Below, in pieces: positions 1 to 13,522 of a stretch of 64,000 nucleotides of DNA. Source of the DNA: Adineta steineri (Eukaryota > Rotifera > Eurotatoria > Adinetida > Adinetidae); NCBI GenBank assembly GCA_905250115.1, contig CAJNOI010000002.1, forward strand, positions 626,771 to 690,770, given 5' to 3'. The position numbers and the translations under genes were made by a program. The notes below the pieces were generated by a model. The model was not told the origin of the DNA and searched no databases. It worked only from the letters and a program-made list of their open reading frames with translations. Numbering within the stretch: position 1 is the stretch's first letter; every line of letters starts with the position of its first letter.

Positions 1-143
1 ATGTAGATTTAACTAGACAAATAAAATAATCACATAATATAACAATTAAAATAAAATTTCCAAGCTGTGTAATAAATAAAAAAAATTGAATTATTTTCTG
101 CAGGGAAAAGAATATAGTATTTAAATTAATATTTCTATTACAG

Positions 144-3100
144 ACATTCAAACGAGTGGAATTACTTAATGATATATATAAATTTATACTTCAACCTAAT
201 GAACAGATTACGTTTACTGCATCCTATCGACCGAAATTATCAACAAAACATGAAATATATTTTGTTGTTCGGTATGTATATTTTTATTTCTAGTAAAAAT
301 AATTTACAACTTTGTGTCTTTCTTAAGAAATAATTTAACTATAATTGAATCAATACTTTTACGTGGTGAAGGTGGTAGTGGCAGTTTAACAGTTGGAAAT
401 CGTAAAGCTGGTTCATCCGATATTCCACTTGTTTTAGAAATGAACGAAAAACAATACAAACTGTGTTCAAGTATAATTTTATTTCGAAACAAAAAGCTAA
501 ATCATACAATTTTAACTTTTGTTAGGTTATCATTCTACAGATAATTCAGGCGGAAATCCAATTTTATTAAAAATAGTAACACTTCGTAATACAGGAAATA
601 TCCGAGCAATTATTCATGATTTATCATTTGGTAATTCGAAATGTAATGGACAAGGTTTTTCAGTAGATACATGTTCAGAAATAGAAATTGAACCAAATGA
701 ACGTTATGATCTTCATATTCGGTAAAATAACGAAGAAACAAATAAAATAACTTATTTTTTGAATATTTTATTTTTATTAGCTTTCAACCAGATTATACAT
801 TAGCTGAAATAGCTGAAACTTTAACATTAAATACAAATATTGGCGTTATGACATTCCCAATTATTGTTCGAATACCACAACGTGTATTAGCAACATGTTA
901 TCAAACTATTCCACGTCCTGTATGGGAAATACGAATGTATTGGTTATGTGTAGTTTTTGCTGTAATTCTATTTATATTCGTTATCGTAACAGCTATTTAT
1001 GCAGCTCATAGATTATATCATGATGTAAATAAAATGAAATTTTGTTATTTAAATATTTATGTATGTTTTTTATTTTAGTTCCTAGCTCGAGCAGAACTTA
1101 ATTGTCGAATGACAACATCAACTTCGAAATTATTTAATCTTAATGATGTAGCTCCAACTGTACAAGATGAACAAAAAATGCCGTAAATTAATAATAAAGA
1201 TAGAATTTAGTAAAAATAAAAATTATTGAATTTTATGTTTTTAGTGAACGATATGAAGCACGTACAATAAATAATAAGAAAGAAATATTAAAAGATGAAA
1301 ATAAAATAAAAGATAATGAAATGAAATCTAAACGTGCGACTGTAACAACTAATGGAAATAAAGAAAATGGAGAAATACCACCGAAGGTAATTAAATATTT
1401 ATGATAAATATTGATTTCATACTTTATCTATAGACACCAAGAACTCCGGATGGATCGAATACAATTGTTAAATCGGTAGCAGCTAGTCCAAAAGCGATTA
1501 CAAATAAACAACGACGAGTAACAACAGAAAATGGTCCATTAAAAGTAAATAAGAAATCTTCTATTCATACGATAGAAACAGAATTTAATGATTTAAATAT
1601 AAAACTATTTATTTATTTCAGTCTTCTAAACAACAAGACACATCAATTAAAACACAACCATTAAAATCACAAAAATCAGGTAATACTGAACCATCAACTG
1701 TAATAACATCACGTTCATCAACTCCTCCTTCGAATGTTTCATCGATTGCTGTAACTGATGAAGAAAATGAACCATTTACAGTATGTTAAAATAATTTTCA
1801 GAAAAAAAAGTAATTATTTGAAACCTTAATCTATTAGGTTCCTCGACCAAAACGTGTATCAGGCAAAACAAAAGAAACAAGTTCTAATACTGTACCCATT
1901 AAATCGACAACAACAATTCCGGTTAGTGTTATTCCATTACAACCAACACCTTCGCCACCACCACCACCACAAACAACAATTCCAAAATCATCATCTACAC
2001 GTTCTGAACTATCTGAACAACGACAGCATCAACAAGAATTATCACGTTCAAGTGATTCAATCAATGATCAACAATGGCATATGGTCAGTTCTAATCGAAG
2101 TCTACGCAAAGGAACAACTAGTACAACTACTGGTCGACGTGAAACAGCAGATGAATTTCAACCAATACATAAAACAAATAAAATAGCCTCAAATAACGCT
2201 GGTAAGAATCTTTTTTTTACTTTATTGAATGATATGAATAATTCACAAATTTGTTCTTCACTTTGAATGTATTTGTATATATTCTTCTTCTTCTTCTTCA
2301 CCTCTGTTTGATGTTGTTTGTTCTGTTTGGTATCGGCTTTTTTTTATAGAAAATCCAATGGTATCATCAATATCATCATCTCGCACGCATACTTCTGTGT
2401 CTAATCAAATGACACAGACACGTCGTCGTCGAGGACGGCGCCCAACACGTCCTCTGTCGCCTACGCACGCTCCTAATTTAACAAAAGGAACGAGTTTACA
2501 GCCTAATAATTCACTACGTGTTAATAATCGAGAACTGGCATTTCGTCAGTTAACTGAACAGTTATGGGCAGCTGGATTACCGTCATCAGCGACGGCTTGT
2601 TCTATGTCTGTACGTTCACGTTGCTCATCAGCACCACCGTCTGAACGTGGTGGACGTAGAGGTGGTTATGATGATGAAGAAGAAAATATCGATTGGGATG
2701 AACCAGATAAACCTGATGATGGTAATAGTAATAGTAGAAAAAAACGACTTATATTTAATCTTTTTTTTCAATACGCTATCTATCTTCCACGCACATATAT
2801 ACATGCTTATTGCTTACATGACTATTGATTGTGCTTGCTTTGCTCGCCCGAACACAAGTCATATTTAGATGAATCAAATACATAAATGCTTTTAGTTTAT
2901 TTTTTATAAGTGATGACTTCATTATAACAAATGAGAAAATCGAACCAAGTTGTTTTTCTCATTTCCTTCTCTTTTTGTTCTGCTTTAATACTCTATCACA
3001 AAAAAAAGAAAAGGTGTTGGTGTTTTTTTTTTGTCTACATATTGTTTTTCTTTGTCACTTTTTTTTCGTATTCTGTTCTCTCCACTTCACTCATTCGGTG

Positions 3101-4921
3101 CAGTATAAAAAGGCAATGTTTGTCAATATTATATTTGAGAACATCTAGAGGGAGGCAAACAAAACAGCAACAACATATGTTATAATAATATAATTTAAAA
3201 CTAATTTCCTACCTCTCTCTATTATTTAATTCTTAATTTAACGTACACTTTAATCTTTTAAAAAAATTTTAATTTAAAATGCTTAATTTAATGCCTTTTT
3301 TACCACCGAGTGAGTTTTACAAATATATATATATATATGTATATATGTAAACATACAAAGAAATTAATTTTATCATCTATTATAGACTTTGGGCGATATG
3401 CTTCACAAACAGAACAATGTATGGAAGAATCTAATGGTATCAATGAATGGACACAACAACCACCATCATCATCGACAACAACAACAATCAATGAAATTCC
3501 AGCACTTATGTCTATACCAGCAGCACCAGTGCTGTTAACAAATATTCCATCAAAAATAATAATACCTGCATCAATTGTTAAAGAAGAGTAAGAGAAAACA
3601 CTAAAATTTATCATATTAACATACGCGTAAAGATATAAGCTGTTGAGTTAATTGGCGATGAAGACTATTCAGCTACTCGATTTATGTCTTTAATAGAAAA
3701 AGATTTGTTCTGATAAATTTAGATGATATGCAAATATTTGTATTAGTTAATTGTTCGAGTTGCGAGCCTTGCTAATTTGAATATCCTCACGAATATATAA
3801 AGAAATTAGTAACTCATTTTTATATATAACTTTCAAATTCATTCATATCTCTATATAACACTTATTTCGAGAATCTCATTTTACTATACGACTTCTTGCT
3901 TCCGTTGACTAATGAGAAGTACGTAGAAAACTTTTTTTCATGTAGTTTCAAAAACTTTGAATCGATTAATTTATATCTCTATATAAATATTATATTTTCT
4001 TATAGGATTGAACCATTACCATTTCCACAACATGGCCCGGGTCCAATACAACGACCAAATAAACTTATATGTGCACCAACACAACAGACATTACCTTCAT
4101 TTTCAACAAATTCTCTTCAATCACCTGAAACACCTGATGTACTCGATCAAATTAATCGTTTTTTAAATACTCAAAATAGTACTTCAGAAACAACCCCAAC
4201 AACAGTTTCAACACCATCAATTGTTCATAATTCATCTGTACCAGTAAATGATTTAACAACATCAAATAGTCCATGGACAACATTTTCACCATCAGAATGG
4301 CCATCAAAATATGAAACATCATGGTCATTAACAAATATTCAGAGTCCTACAGTATCATCAACAACAACACAAGTACAAAATCCATTTGCATTTATGTCAA
4401 CAATGAATGGACAACCACGACCAGCAACAAGAGTAGACCCAACTATTTGGTCATCAGTATTAGGAACAGAAACACCACGTATGTTATCAGCAAGTGCACG
4501 TACATTACGTGCTTCAGCATGGAATGATGCATTTTCATCAACTGTACCTTCGATTGTAGAGCCTCCGAAACCAGTAAATAATACTTGGTCAGCATTCTGG
4601 CCTGTATCCGATCCATCATCAGCAGGTGGTGCATCATCCAATGGACCTGAAACAGAAACAAATAATCAAGTAAAATTTCTTTTTCTTAATCGAAATAAAT
4701 ATCAAAAAATTATGTTTTTTTTTCCTGCTTAGTTATGGTCTTTAGGTGGCCTACCTAATGAAACAGTAATTTCATCAACAACACCAACTCAACAACCATC
4801 GTCAACTATGTGGTGGTCAGGTTCATCATCTGATGAAAATAATAATAGAAGTCAAACAAATCAATTAAATGATGATACAACAAACAATCGTGATAAATCT
4901 CGATGGGATTTTGCTCGTTAA
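144..4921 (+). CDS. TMEM131: TMEM131 family transmembrane protein (5' partial)
   Basis: The 3' portion of a TMEM131-type protein. Exons: 144-271, 328-470, 526-721, 781-1024, 1079-1182, 1245-1386, 1434-1544, 1622-1780, 1838-2201, 2350-2721, 3386-3587, 4006-4669, 4733-4921 (TAA); phases close throughout. The first exons encode immunoglobulin-like lumenal sequence with the family's RNNLT motif, then one membrane segment (about 931-1018), then a long low-complexity Ser/Thr/Pro/Gln cytoplasmic tail with an acidic WDEP patch and a C-terminus ending KSRWDFAR. In animals TMEM131 recruits procollagen through its lumenal domains and the TRAPP complex through its tail to promote secretion; that role is family knowledge. 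The acceptor at 102 would leave an open frame running into 144, so the first visible exon could begin at 103. The N-terminal exons lie outside the window. Confidence 0.82.
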
Positions 4922-6167
4922 AAATTGTTTATAAAATTTTATTTGTGCTTTGATATTTCTTCACCCGTGACAAGTCTTTGATAAGATTTTAAAAAAAAAA
5001 GAAAAAAAAATGGTTTGCTATTCAAGATTGATTGTATCTATCAGTTTTGTTTTTTTTTGTGTTTTTCTTCATTTACTACTAATCATATTTTAATTGTGCA
5101 CTCAATTCGTACAAGATCATACAAATGCGCAATTTCTTCTTTCGTTTTATGTAAAGTGTGCAAAAGGAAAAAAAAACTATAATATTAATAATAATAAAAA
5201 ATAAAAATTTCAGCTATGACAAATTAATTGTTACATCGTAGTCTTTATTGATCTGATGTTTATCAACAGAAATGAAAGCATACATTAGACAAGCAAAAAA
5301 GAACTGGTGAATTAACTTTTACTTTTAATATCTTTTTATATAGTAAACAATCTAACAACTGTATTTTTATTTTTATTTACATGCAATGTTTTTCTTGCTG
5401 TATCGATCAGGACTACTGGTAGTTTCGTAGACGATTTCATGCAATCTGGTATTCTTTTTGCTGATAGGTATATTAAATAACTATAGATTTTCGTCTACAA
5501 CGCCAAAGCATATTCACAAAATTTATAAACAATCCCAGTACTATTTATTGTGATTTTGAGAATCTCTGTTATGCTTATATATTCAAAACCTATCGTTTTC
5601 TTTTTTACTATTTGAAGTAAATACTGAAAAGACTGCATGATCCATATCGTTTACTATTTTTAACGATAAAAGAATGAAATATAAGACAATAATATTTGAA
5701 AGGACTCTGATAAAATAATTCCATCACATTCTGTATTAGTAACCATTAGTAAAATATAATAAACAGATCTTTTTTGTAAACAATTGTATGGTCTTTGATA
5801 TAATCCTAATATTATTTCAAATACAAATCAATTTTACTGGCAATATTGCCACTTATAAAACGATACTAAACATTTTTGTAAAATTGTTTCATTCGAAAAC
5901 TCTCGAATACTTCCTTAACAGGCGAAGAAAAAAGACGTGTATGACTAAATAAAGAATTAAAAAGTCCACTTAGTTCGTTTTAATTACACTAAAAAACTCG
6001 ATCGGAATGAATCACTTATATAGAATTTGATAAAGATTTTATGAAAACACTAAGAAACAGTCATCATTCTTTCATTATTTTTTAATATGATATGTCAAAA
6101 AATTTTGATGTTGAGAACAGCTGGTGCCATTTGTATAAAAGCCAAGGACTAAAAAATAACGACCAGA
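4922..6167. other. Intergenic, 3' flank of TMEM131 and promoter side of the synaptotagmin-like gene
   Basis: No open frame with codon structure like the neighbours. The left part is A/T-homopolymer-rich 3' UTR-like sequence with several AATAAA-like stretches (near 5192-5205). A TATAAAA sits at 6134-6140, about 30 bp upstream of the next start codon. Confidence 0.6.
6134..6140 (+). promoter_or_regulatory. TATA-box-like element
   Basis: TATAAAA lies 28 bp before the ATG at 6168. If used as a core promoter it implies a leader of only a few bases. The AG immediately before the ATG (GACCAG then AATG) would alternatively suit a trans-splice acceptor, though its pyrimidine tract is poor. Confidence 0.3.
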
Positions 6168-9100
6168 ATGTCGTCGAACGGAACAAATGCAACGGTCATT
6201 ACAACATCTGTTGAAAGTAAGTTGTGTAATAATATAATATTTAAATTTCTTTATTCTCATGGGAATGTTATCTTGACAGTGCATACAAATCTTTCTACAT
6301 ATTTTAATTAATAAAAAAGGATAAAAATATCATCTTTCTGTTATAAAATAAATCAATGATAATTATTTTATAAAAGTTTATAAGTAACTTAATAAATCGC
6401 AAAGTTATAAATTCAATTATTTTTATTCAATATTTATTAGCGAGTGATAATTATGAACAATTCTTCCTAACGGATATAAGAAATAATAATTTCTTACAAT
6501 TATATTAGTATAAATATTTTATATCTGTTTAATTTTTTAATATATTATTTTATTAAAAAATATCGACTTGTTCGACATTGTATTATATAATAGAATAAAC
6601 GCAGTAGACCTTATATATATATATGTATATGTTTTATATCAAAAAACATAAATATAGAATTGACAATTTGTGTAATAAGATCATTAAACTAGACTGCTTA
6701 TAATAGACTTCAAATAACAACATGTGATGGTTTCTGTTCTTATTAAGTACTAGAAGATTATTTATTCAATTAACAAAAAAATGAATATATCAACTGGAAA
6801 AATCATCAGTTTTTTTGTTTTATTTTATTTATTTATTTATGTCCAGGTCTAATGATACTTTTTCTTATCAGATGCTGTACCATGGAGTGCCATCATATTT
6901 TTGTTACTCGTTGCTTTTCTATTGATTATAGCAATTGTATTAATACTTTATTTTGAAAAACTTTGTTGTTTTGGTCGATATCGATTTTTAAAACATTTAT
7001 TACGACGAATTACAAGAACAAAAAGAATTGTACCAATTCCTGCAACAACACAAACGAGTATATCAGTTGATAAACCTGAAGAAGAAAAAAATTCTTCTAC
7101 ACAAATTCAAGAATATCTTTGGATTGCTGGTCATAGTGAACATATATCAACATTTGAGCCAACAGAACCTTTAATTACAGATGAATTTAGTAAGTTATAT
7201 TAAAAACTAACTATTTTTTCATTAACTAGTCTTTCTATTGTGTTTGACTTTTTCCTTATTGATTAGTTAGCACATCAAAAACATCTTCACCTCAATATTT
7301 CCTGTCGTGACTATCTTCTTTTCTTCTTCTTTTTCCTCTTCTCTTTCTCAGTTGTTTTGTTTTAGTCTTAACTATTAGTTTTGTGTTTTTCTGCTCGTTT
7401 TTTTCTCTCTACATAGTTTCTTTTTTGATAATGATGAGAGACGAATAGGAGAAAAAGACTATATTATACAGGTAAAGCTATCTTTTGTTTTTCTTCTCTC
7501 TTATTTTTTTTTCTCTTAGAATTCTATAGAACATTTCTTTTTCTCTTATTTTATTCTCCATATTCAATACATAAATAGTGTCAATACAAAGTACACTTAA
7601 GTTAATTTCTTTTACTCTTGTCATTTACCACTTACATTCCTCTTCTTCTTCTTCTTCTTTGTCTTTACAATTTGTATATGAATTCTTTATCTTTTAATCT
7701 TTGATGAGTCTCTGAATTTGACTAGATAATAAGGTATTTTTCTTATTCTTCTTTAATCGGAAAGATGAATCTTTTTTTTCTTATTGTGAATATGACAGAT
7801 TTGCTTGAATACATCTATTCACTTCTGCAATGTTAATTAATCTTGAAAATGGACCATTTTTTCTATTAAAGTTAATATTTAACATAAAGTAAATTAATAA
7901 AGGTGAGTTACATAGTCAAGTTTGCATGTTTGAAAAGAAAGGTAAAGACAAACAGGATGTTTATTAGTTGATATATAAATCTTTTTTTCTAGACTTACTA
8001 AACTATATATCGTATATTTAATCGCGTGAGCGGATGTAAGAAAAGCACATCTTTACACTCACACGCACATCAATATTCAAACCAATATTTGTGGAACATT
8101 TGTTCTCTTATTATTAAAAGCAAACATGTGTTATTATCCTTTTTTCCGTAAGATTGTTATCATTGATGTCATGTAGTTTTATTCATGTCTGTTTTATATC
8201 TACGCAAATAAGAAGTGAACGGAACATTGAAATTCTATAGGGAAATTAGTATTCGACTTTTTTTCTTGCTTAGTTTCAATTTTGTTGATATTGACACTGA
8301 ATTCGTAATTGTCGTTTATATTTAAATCATTGAATGTATTCATTAATAATTATTGTTTAATTCTAACTTGCAGGTACAGATCTACCAGATGATGATTATA
8401 CAACATTAGTACCACCTGTTAAACAAATGAATGGTGCAAATCGAAAATTACCACAAGTACCAATAATTGTTGAAGAAAAAGAAAACGGATCAACATCATC
8501 ATTATCAAAAAGTATTTATGAGAAAAAGAAATTTTTATTAAGATATTTATTGCATGATTTTAGTTAAAAAATCAAATCGAAAAATTGGTGATCAACAAAA
8601 AACAGCAATAGCTGGAATATCAAAACGTAAACCAAATATTGATAATGATTTATTTAATCGTTCATACTCAGCTCCATCATCACCTGCTCTATCACATCAT
8701 AGTAACCAACGATTAAAACATAAAAAGCTCATAGATCCAAATGACATTGTAAGAATATAATTATCATATTGATATTTAGCTCACGTTTATTGCTATATTT
8801 TGTTTTTTTTCCATAGGATGCAAAATCTATATCAAGTGATCAGGGTACAATAACAGCAAATGGTCCAAGTAGTAGTCTATTATCGGGTTCACTTGAAGTT
8901 CGTTTGAAATTCGATGCGAAAAATAGCAAAATGTGGGTATTTGTTATAAAAGCAACATTAGAAATGAATCAACGTTTAACAAAACAATCACTTATTCAGA
9001 TACATCTGACTATGCTACCTAATAAACGTATTCGTTTTCGTACACGTGCTAAACCTGCTGATAATGCTATGTTTGCAGAAGAATTCTTTTGTAAAGTATC

Positions 9101-10025
9101 ACCAGGTAAATTACAGTAAAAAATCTATTTCGTTTATTTTAAATTATTATCTTTTTAGATTCAATACAAACACAAGGTATTCGCTTTCGTTTATATACAA
9201 ATGAACGATTTAAACGTGAAAAACTTCTTGCCGAAGCAACAATTATGTTTGGTTTAATTAATCTCGATGAAGATATGTGTAAAATTGTTCCGTTAGAACG
9301 AGTAGATGTATATATAAATTCAATTATTATTGTAAATTTTATTTATCATGTTGTTGTTTTTCTTATTTAGGCATCAGAAGAATCCGATTCAGTTAATAAT
9401 CGTTCACGTGCGAGTAGTAATGCAGCATCAAGAAGAAATTCAATAACACCCAATGGAGCACCTAGTGGTTCACTTTTACCTGAACTTGAAATTGGTTTAG
9501 CATATGATAGAAATCAATCAACACTTATTCTTGAAATAGGAAAAGGCGTTAATTTCGGTATGACTTCACAAGGACGAGCACCAGGTAAATATAAACCTAT
9601 ATGCTTTTCATAGATTCATTAGTGCATAACTTATTCTTTTAAGATACATTTGCTCAAATGACATTACTTAATACAAGTGGTGAAGAAATGTTATCAAATC
9701 GAACAGTTACTCGACGTACACAACATCATCCAATATATGCTGAACGTTATCCATTTAATATTCAGGAACATTTACTCGATCAGATAACACTTGTTATTAC
9801 AATTATTAATAAAAAACCAACAGGAAAAAATGATCGTAATCTTGGTTGGATATCATTTGGTACAGTTGTTTCTTTTTTTTTCTTAAATTCATGATCAATG
9901 AATAAATATGTTTCTGTTATGTAGGTCATGGTGCCAGTGGTAATACTCAAGTTGCTCATTGGGATTCGATGCTTAATGCCCAAGGTGAAACTATAACACG
10001 ATGGCATGCATTATTAGAAAGTTGA
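6168..10025 (+). CDS. Synaptotagmin-14/16-like tandem C2 membrane protein
   Basis: Nine exons: 6168-6216, 6872-7189, 8374-8511, 8564-8748, 8817-9105, 9159-9301, 9371-9584, 9644-9859, 9925-10025 (TGA); 550 aa. Exon 1 encodes a 16-residue lumenal N-terminus with two N-glycosylation sequons (NGT, NAT). A membrane segment follows at about residues 18-45 with juxtamembrane Cys (KLCCF), then a charged linker and two C2 domains at about 252-375 and 408-550. The C-terminus, with an HWDSM element and RWHALLES end, fits the Syt14/16 branch. The C2 loops lack the usual cluster of calcium-binding Asp residues, as in Syt14/16, so calcium-independent membrane trafficking is likely. The start was chosen because exon 1 has a perfect GTAAGT donor and phase 1 matches exon 2. 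Intron 2 (7190-8373) is unusually long for this window. Confidence 0.8.
7190..8373 (+). other. Long, pyrimidine-rich intron of the synaptotagmin-like gene
   Basis: 1,184 nt between a GTAAGT donor and a CTTGCAG acceptor. It is rich in TCTT/TTTTC runs (for example around 7316-7350 and 7640-7665) and has no open frame of note. Most other introns here are under 100 nt. Confidence 0.7.
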
Positions 10026-12099
10026 ATATATTTGTTATTATTAGGAATTTGTGTATTTGTCAAAGTTATTTCTATACATATATATGTAATGTGTATGATC
10101 GTTTTTCTGTTTTTTTGGTTAATTCACTTGTAAAATATATCGTTTGATTGCAATATTATCGTTTATTTCTTTTTCTCTTCAACTACGCCATAGGATATAT
10201 GGATAATTGAGTTCAGTTTTTATAGGCAATGCACTTTTGTATGAAGTATATTTATAGTAATTGTAAACTCTTTTGCATAGCTACATTAGTTGTATTTTAG
10301 AAAGAGATGTAGAAGACTGGTTTGTGACTTGATGCATATAGTGGAAAGCTTTTTTTTCCTGAACATTATTTGGAATTGATTTTATAGAACACTCAAATGT
10401 AAAATTGAAAAGTTTAATTACTCTTTTGATTTTATCTTCGAGATAGAAAAAAAATGATATATTAGATTTTTTTCAATCGTACGATGTCAAGATAATCTGT
10501 ATAATCAAGAATTTTCAAATGAAAATTAGAAAAGTAATTTATTAAGAAATAAAATAAGATCTTAATTTAGTCTAGACAAGAATGTAAAAACGTCTACGAA
10601 GAAACTAATTTCTTATCTTAATTTGCATTTTATTACGAGTCAGACAACTTATTATAAAACGCAATTTATCATGGTTTTTTTTTAATTACGATAGTCGCCG
10701 TTAGTTAATAATATATCATTGATCGTTTCATGATATATTACTACTAGCTAATTAATAATTGGAAATATTGCGAACTTATATAGTCTATTTTGATTGATGG
10801 CCATATTATGTATATGCTTTTATTCTCCAAGTAACTAACATAAGTAGAATAGTGTCTTAGGTTCGTTGATAAAAAATACTCTAACCTATATATAACAAAA
10901 ATGATTTCTATAGAATTTCATAATCATAAGTTATATTCCTCTGTCACTTATGCTTAATATGCATTCAAGATTTTAACTTATATATCTAGTACTTGAAAGA
11001 AAATTATAAATTTTCAGCAAACAACATGTATCAGAATAATAAGTATTAATAATTGCCATTGAACACTTAAGCATTAAAACTATCATAGAGATTTGAATGT
11101 TAATATCAATGAATTAATACGTTCTAAATTTTATTAATACAATATATATTATAGATTGAATGATAAAAGGTTGAGGAATAATATTCTGTATCTGTTTTTC
11201 ATTATATGATGATATTTCTTCGATAATAATTATTATTCTACGAATCAAAATATCACAGACTGATGATTCTAATCATAAATTGTTTATCATTTGTAACTGA
11301 TATTCATTATATATCCAATTTAATTCATGAGAAAGATAGTGTCAAACTCATTTTCATCATACATATGTTTTCAATCAAATCATTCATAAATAGCAATCAG
11401 TTCTTCATCTGTCTCATATATTGATAACTATAATAATATTTGATAATAGATTAAATAAATCAAGACAGGCGATAGACGTCTGTCATTAAATCTGTATTCT
11501 ATGAGTTATGATAAGACAAAAATAAACTTTTAATATACTGTGTATTAGATATAACCAATATATTCTAGTCAAACATTTGTTATCACTTTATACTAATTAG
11601 TTGAATAACGATTTAGATATCAAAGTGAATACGATATGAAGATGTACATTAAAATAAGAAATCTATGAAAATAGTTTTTATTGATACTTATCATTTATTA
11701 ATACTTCAATATTAGATCATTGTTTTTTTTATCTATAAATAAATATGAAGAAAAACAATTTATTGACTCATAATGAACCTAAGTTACTGTTTCGAAAGAA
11801 TAAGTATTCCCATTGAAACAAATAGTAAAAATTGTGAATAACATTTATTTCTTTAATTGGTTTTCAATACATTTATATATTAAGCAAACAGAAAACAATG
11901 ATTCTAAACATTCTTGTTTTTTTTCTTCTTCGTTTCTATCATTCTAACATAATATTAGTCCTGTATCTGTAATTTTTGACACAAATATAATTTTTTATCT
12001 TAATACATTCAATGAATTGGAATTTAATCTATAATACATTAAGATAATTGCGTGTATATAAATAAAGATATATACAGGTGTGTTAAACAATAAATTCTT
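10026..12099. other. Intergenic region between convergent genes
   Basis: About 2.1 kb of AT-rich DNA between the ends of two convergent genes. I see no coding frame, no RNA gene and no clear repeat family; it should include both 3' UTRs. Confidence 0.6.
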
Positions 12100-13522
12100 T
12101 TAACATTCATCTCCAATAGCTAAATGACTAGTCATTTGTTTATAACGTGTTTGATTTAGTGAATATTTCTCATAATCTAATGGTTTTTGATTATTAACAG
12201 TTGCTATTGCTGCTGCTGTTGCTACGGATCCAGTTGCAAGACTAACTGTTTGAAATTTTTGTTTACGATAAATTGAACCTTGTTTACAAAAATATAATGC
12301 AACAATATCACATATAAATGTTGCTAAACCAAGTACACCAATCATTGAGCCTATATTAAGTGTTAAAACAAGAAAATCAAATCGACCAGCTTCACCCGTA
12401 ACAGTAACAATTAATCTTAAACCAAATGCTTTTGTTAATGTACGATGTGCATCACTTTCAAATTTCCAATGTGATGCATAACGAAAATTAAAACCAAAAG
12501 AAAATCGTTCATCCTTATATCTTGAATCTAAACGACCAAATGAATATTTTGGTTTACATTGATCACCACCTAAATCTAAATTACATATCCAATCGATTTT
12601 AATACGAACAACAGCACCAAATGTTAACATTTTAAGACGTTCGTCATCATCGGGTTCAACTATTTTTAATAGATCTTCAACACGAAATATTGGACAATAT
12701 TTATCATTTTCTGGATGATAAATACATTGTGTAATATTTTCGTGACCATGAAATATATTTGTTCGTGCAATATTAAAACGTGTAAATTCAATGAAATTTT
12801 TAACAAAGATTGTAAAATTTAATGATTCCATTATTGGTTGAGGCGGTGAAAGATCATTTTCTACCGGACACCAACCTTCCATTTCACAACGACCTTCAGG
12901 AATACGACATTTTCCTGTCCAACGTCCATTACTTTTAGAAGGATAAGGACCGAATTTTTTACATTGAGTATCATTAGTACATACAGAGGCGGTTATATCA
13001 ACTCCTTCACCGCAACGTTTTGGTTGCTGATCAGTTTGAATAAAATTTGTCATAATAAAAATAGCATTATTTTCTTGTGGTGGTATAACATAATCAGCAT
13101 TATCTAATGTAATTGTTTCATTTCTATTTACACTAGCAACACCTTTAACTTTAAGTGTTACAGATGATATTAATGATGGATCACGATCTTGATAACCACG
13201 TTTATACCACATTAAATAACCGAATGCATAAAATAAAATAAGTAACTGTACAAAACGGCACGTTAATGCTATTGAATATGAATGAATAGTAATAATTTTT
13301 GGTGCTTAAAATAATAGAACAAAAAAAATTTTGTTAAATAAATTTTTAATGTATTTTATTTTTTCTTTTGTTATGAATTTAAATATTAAAAAAAAACAAT
13401 GACTCACTTTCATATTCAGTAACGGAACTAAGAAGAACAGATTTTAAATGGCTAGGTGCACAAGCATATGTAAATGGTGAACAATATCGTTTTATTTTCT
13501 CACAAGTTGTTTCAGGCATCAT
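12100..13522 (-). CDS. P2X purinoceptor (ATP-gated cation channel)
   Basis: Two exons, 13522-13408 and 13304-12100, joined across a 103-nt intron; 439 aa. P2X receptors are trimeric plasma-membrane channels opened by extracellular ATP. Visible hallmarks: the N-terminal phosphorylation-site motif YETPK, a first membrane segment before MWYKRGYQ, the ATP-binding LKVKG lysines, all ten conserved ectodomain cysteines (six between RCGEG and WCPVEN, then QC/YC and IC/QC), the FNFRYA and RTLTKAFGLR segments, and the second membrane segment with GSMIGVLGLATFICD. Length suits the family. The start is the first of two consecutive ATGs, just downstream of an AG acceptor-like site. Introns are far fewer than in vertebrate P2X genes. 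The C-terminal tail is Ala/Thr-rich without a recognised motif. Confidence 0.94.

Noticed and set aside
6075-6284. Minus-strand cysteine-containing frame
   Set aside because: It is the antisense of the first coding exon and donor of the synaptotagmin-like gene (ATG 6168, GTAAGT at 6217); no splice or start context of its own.
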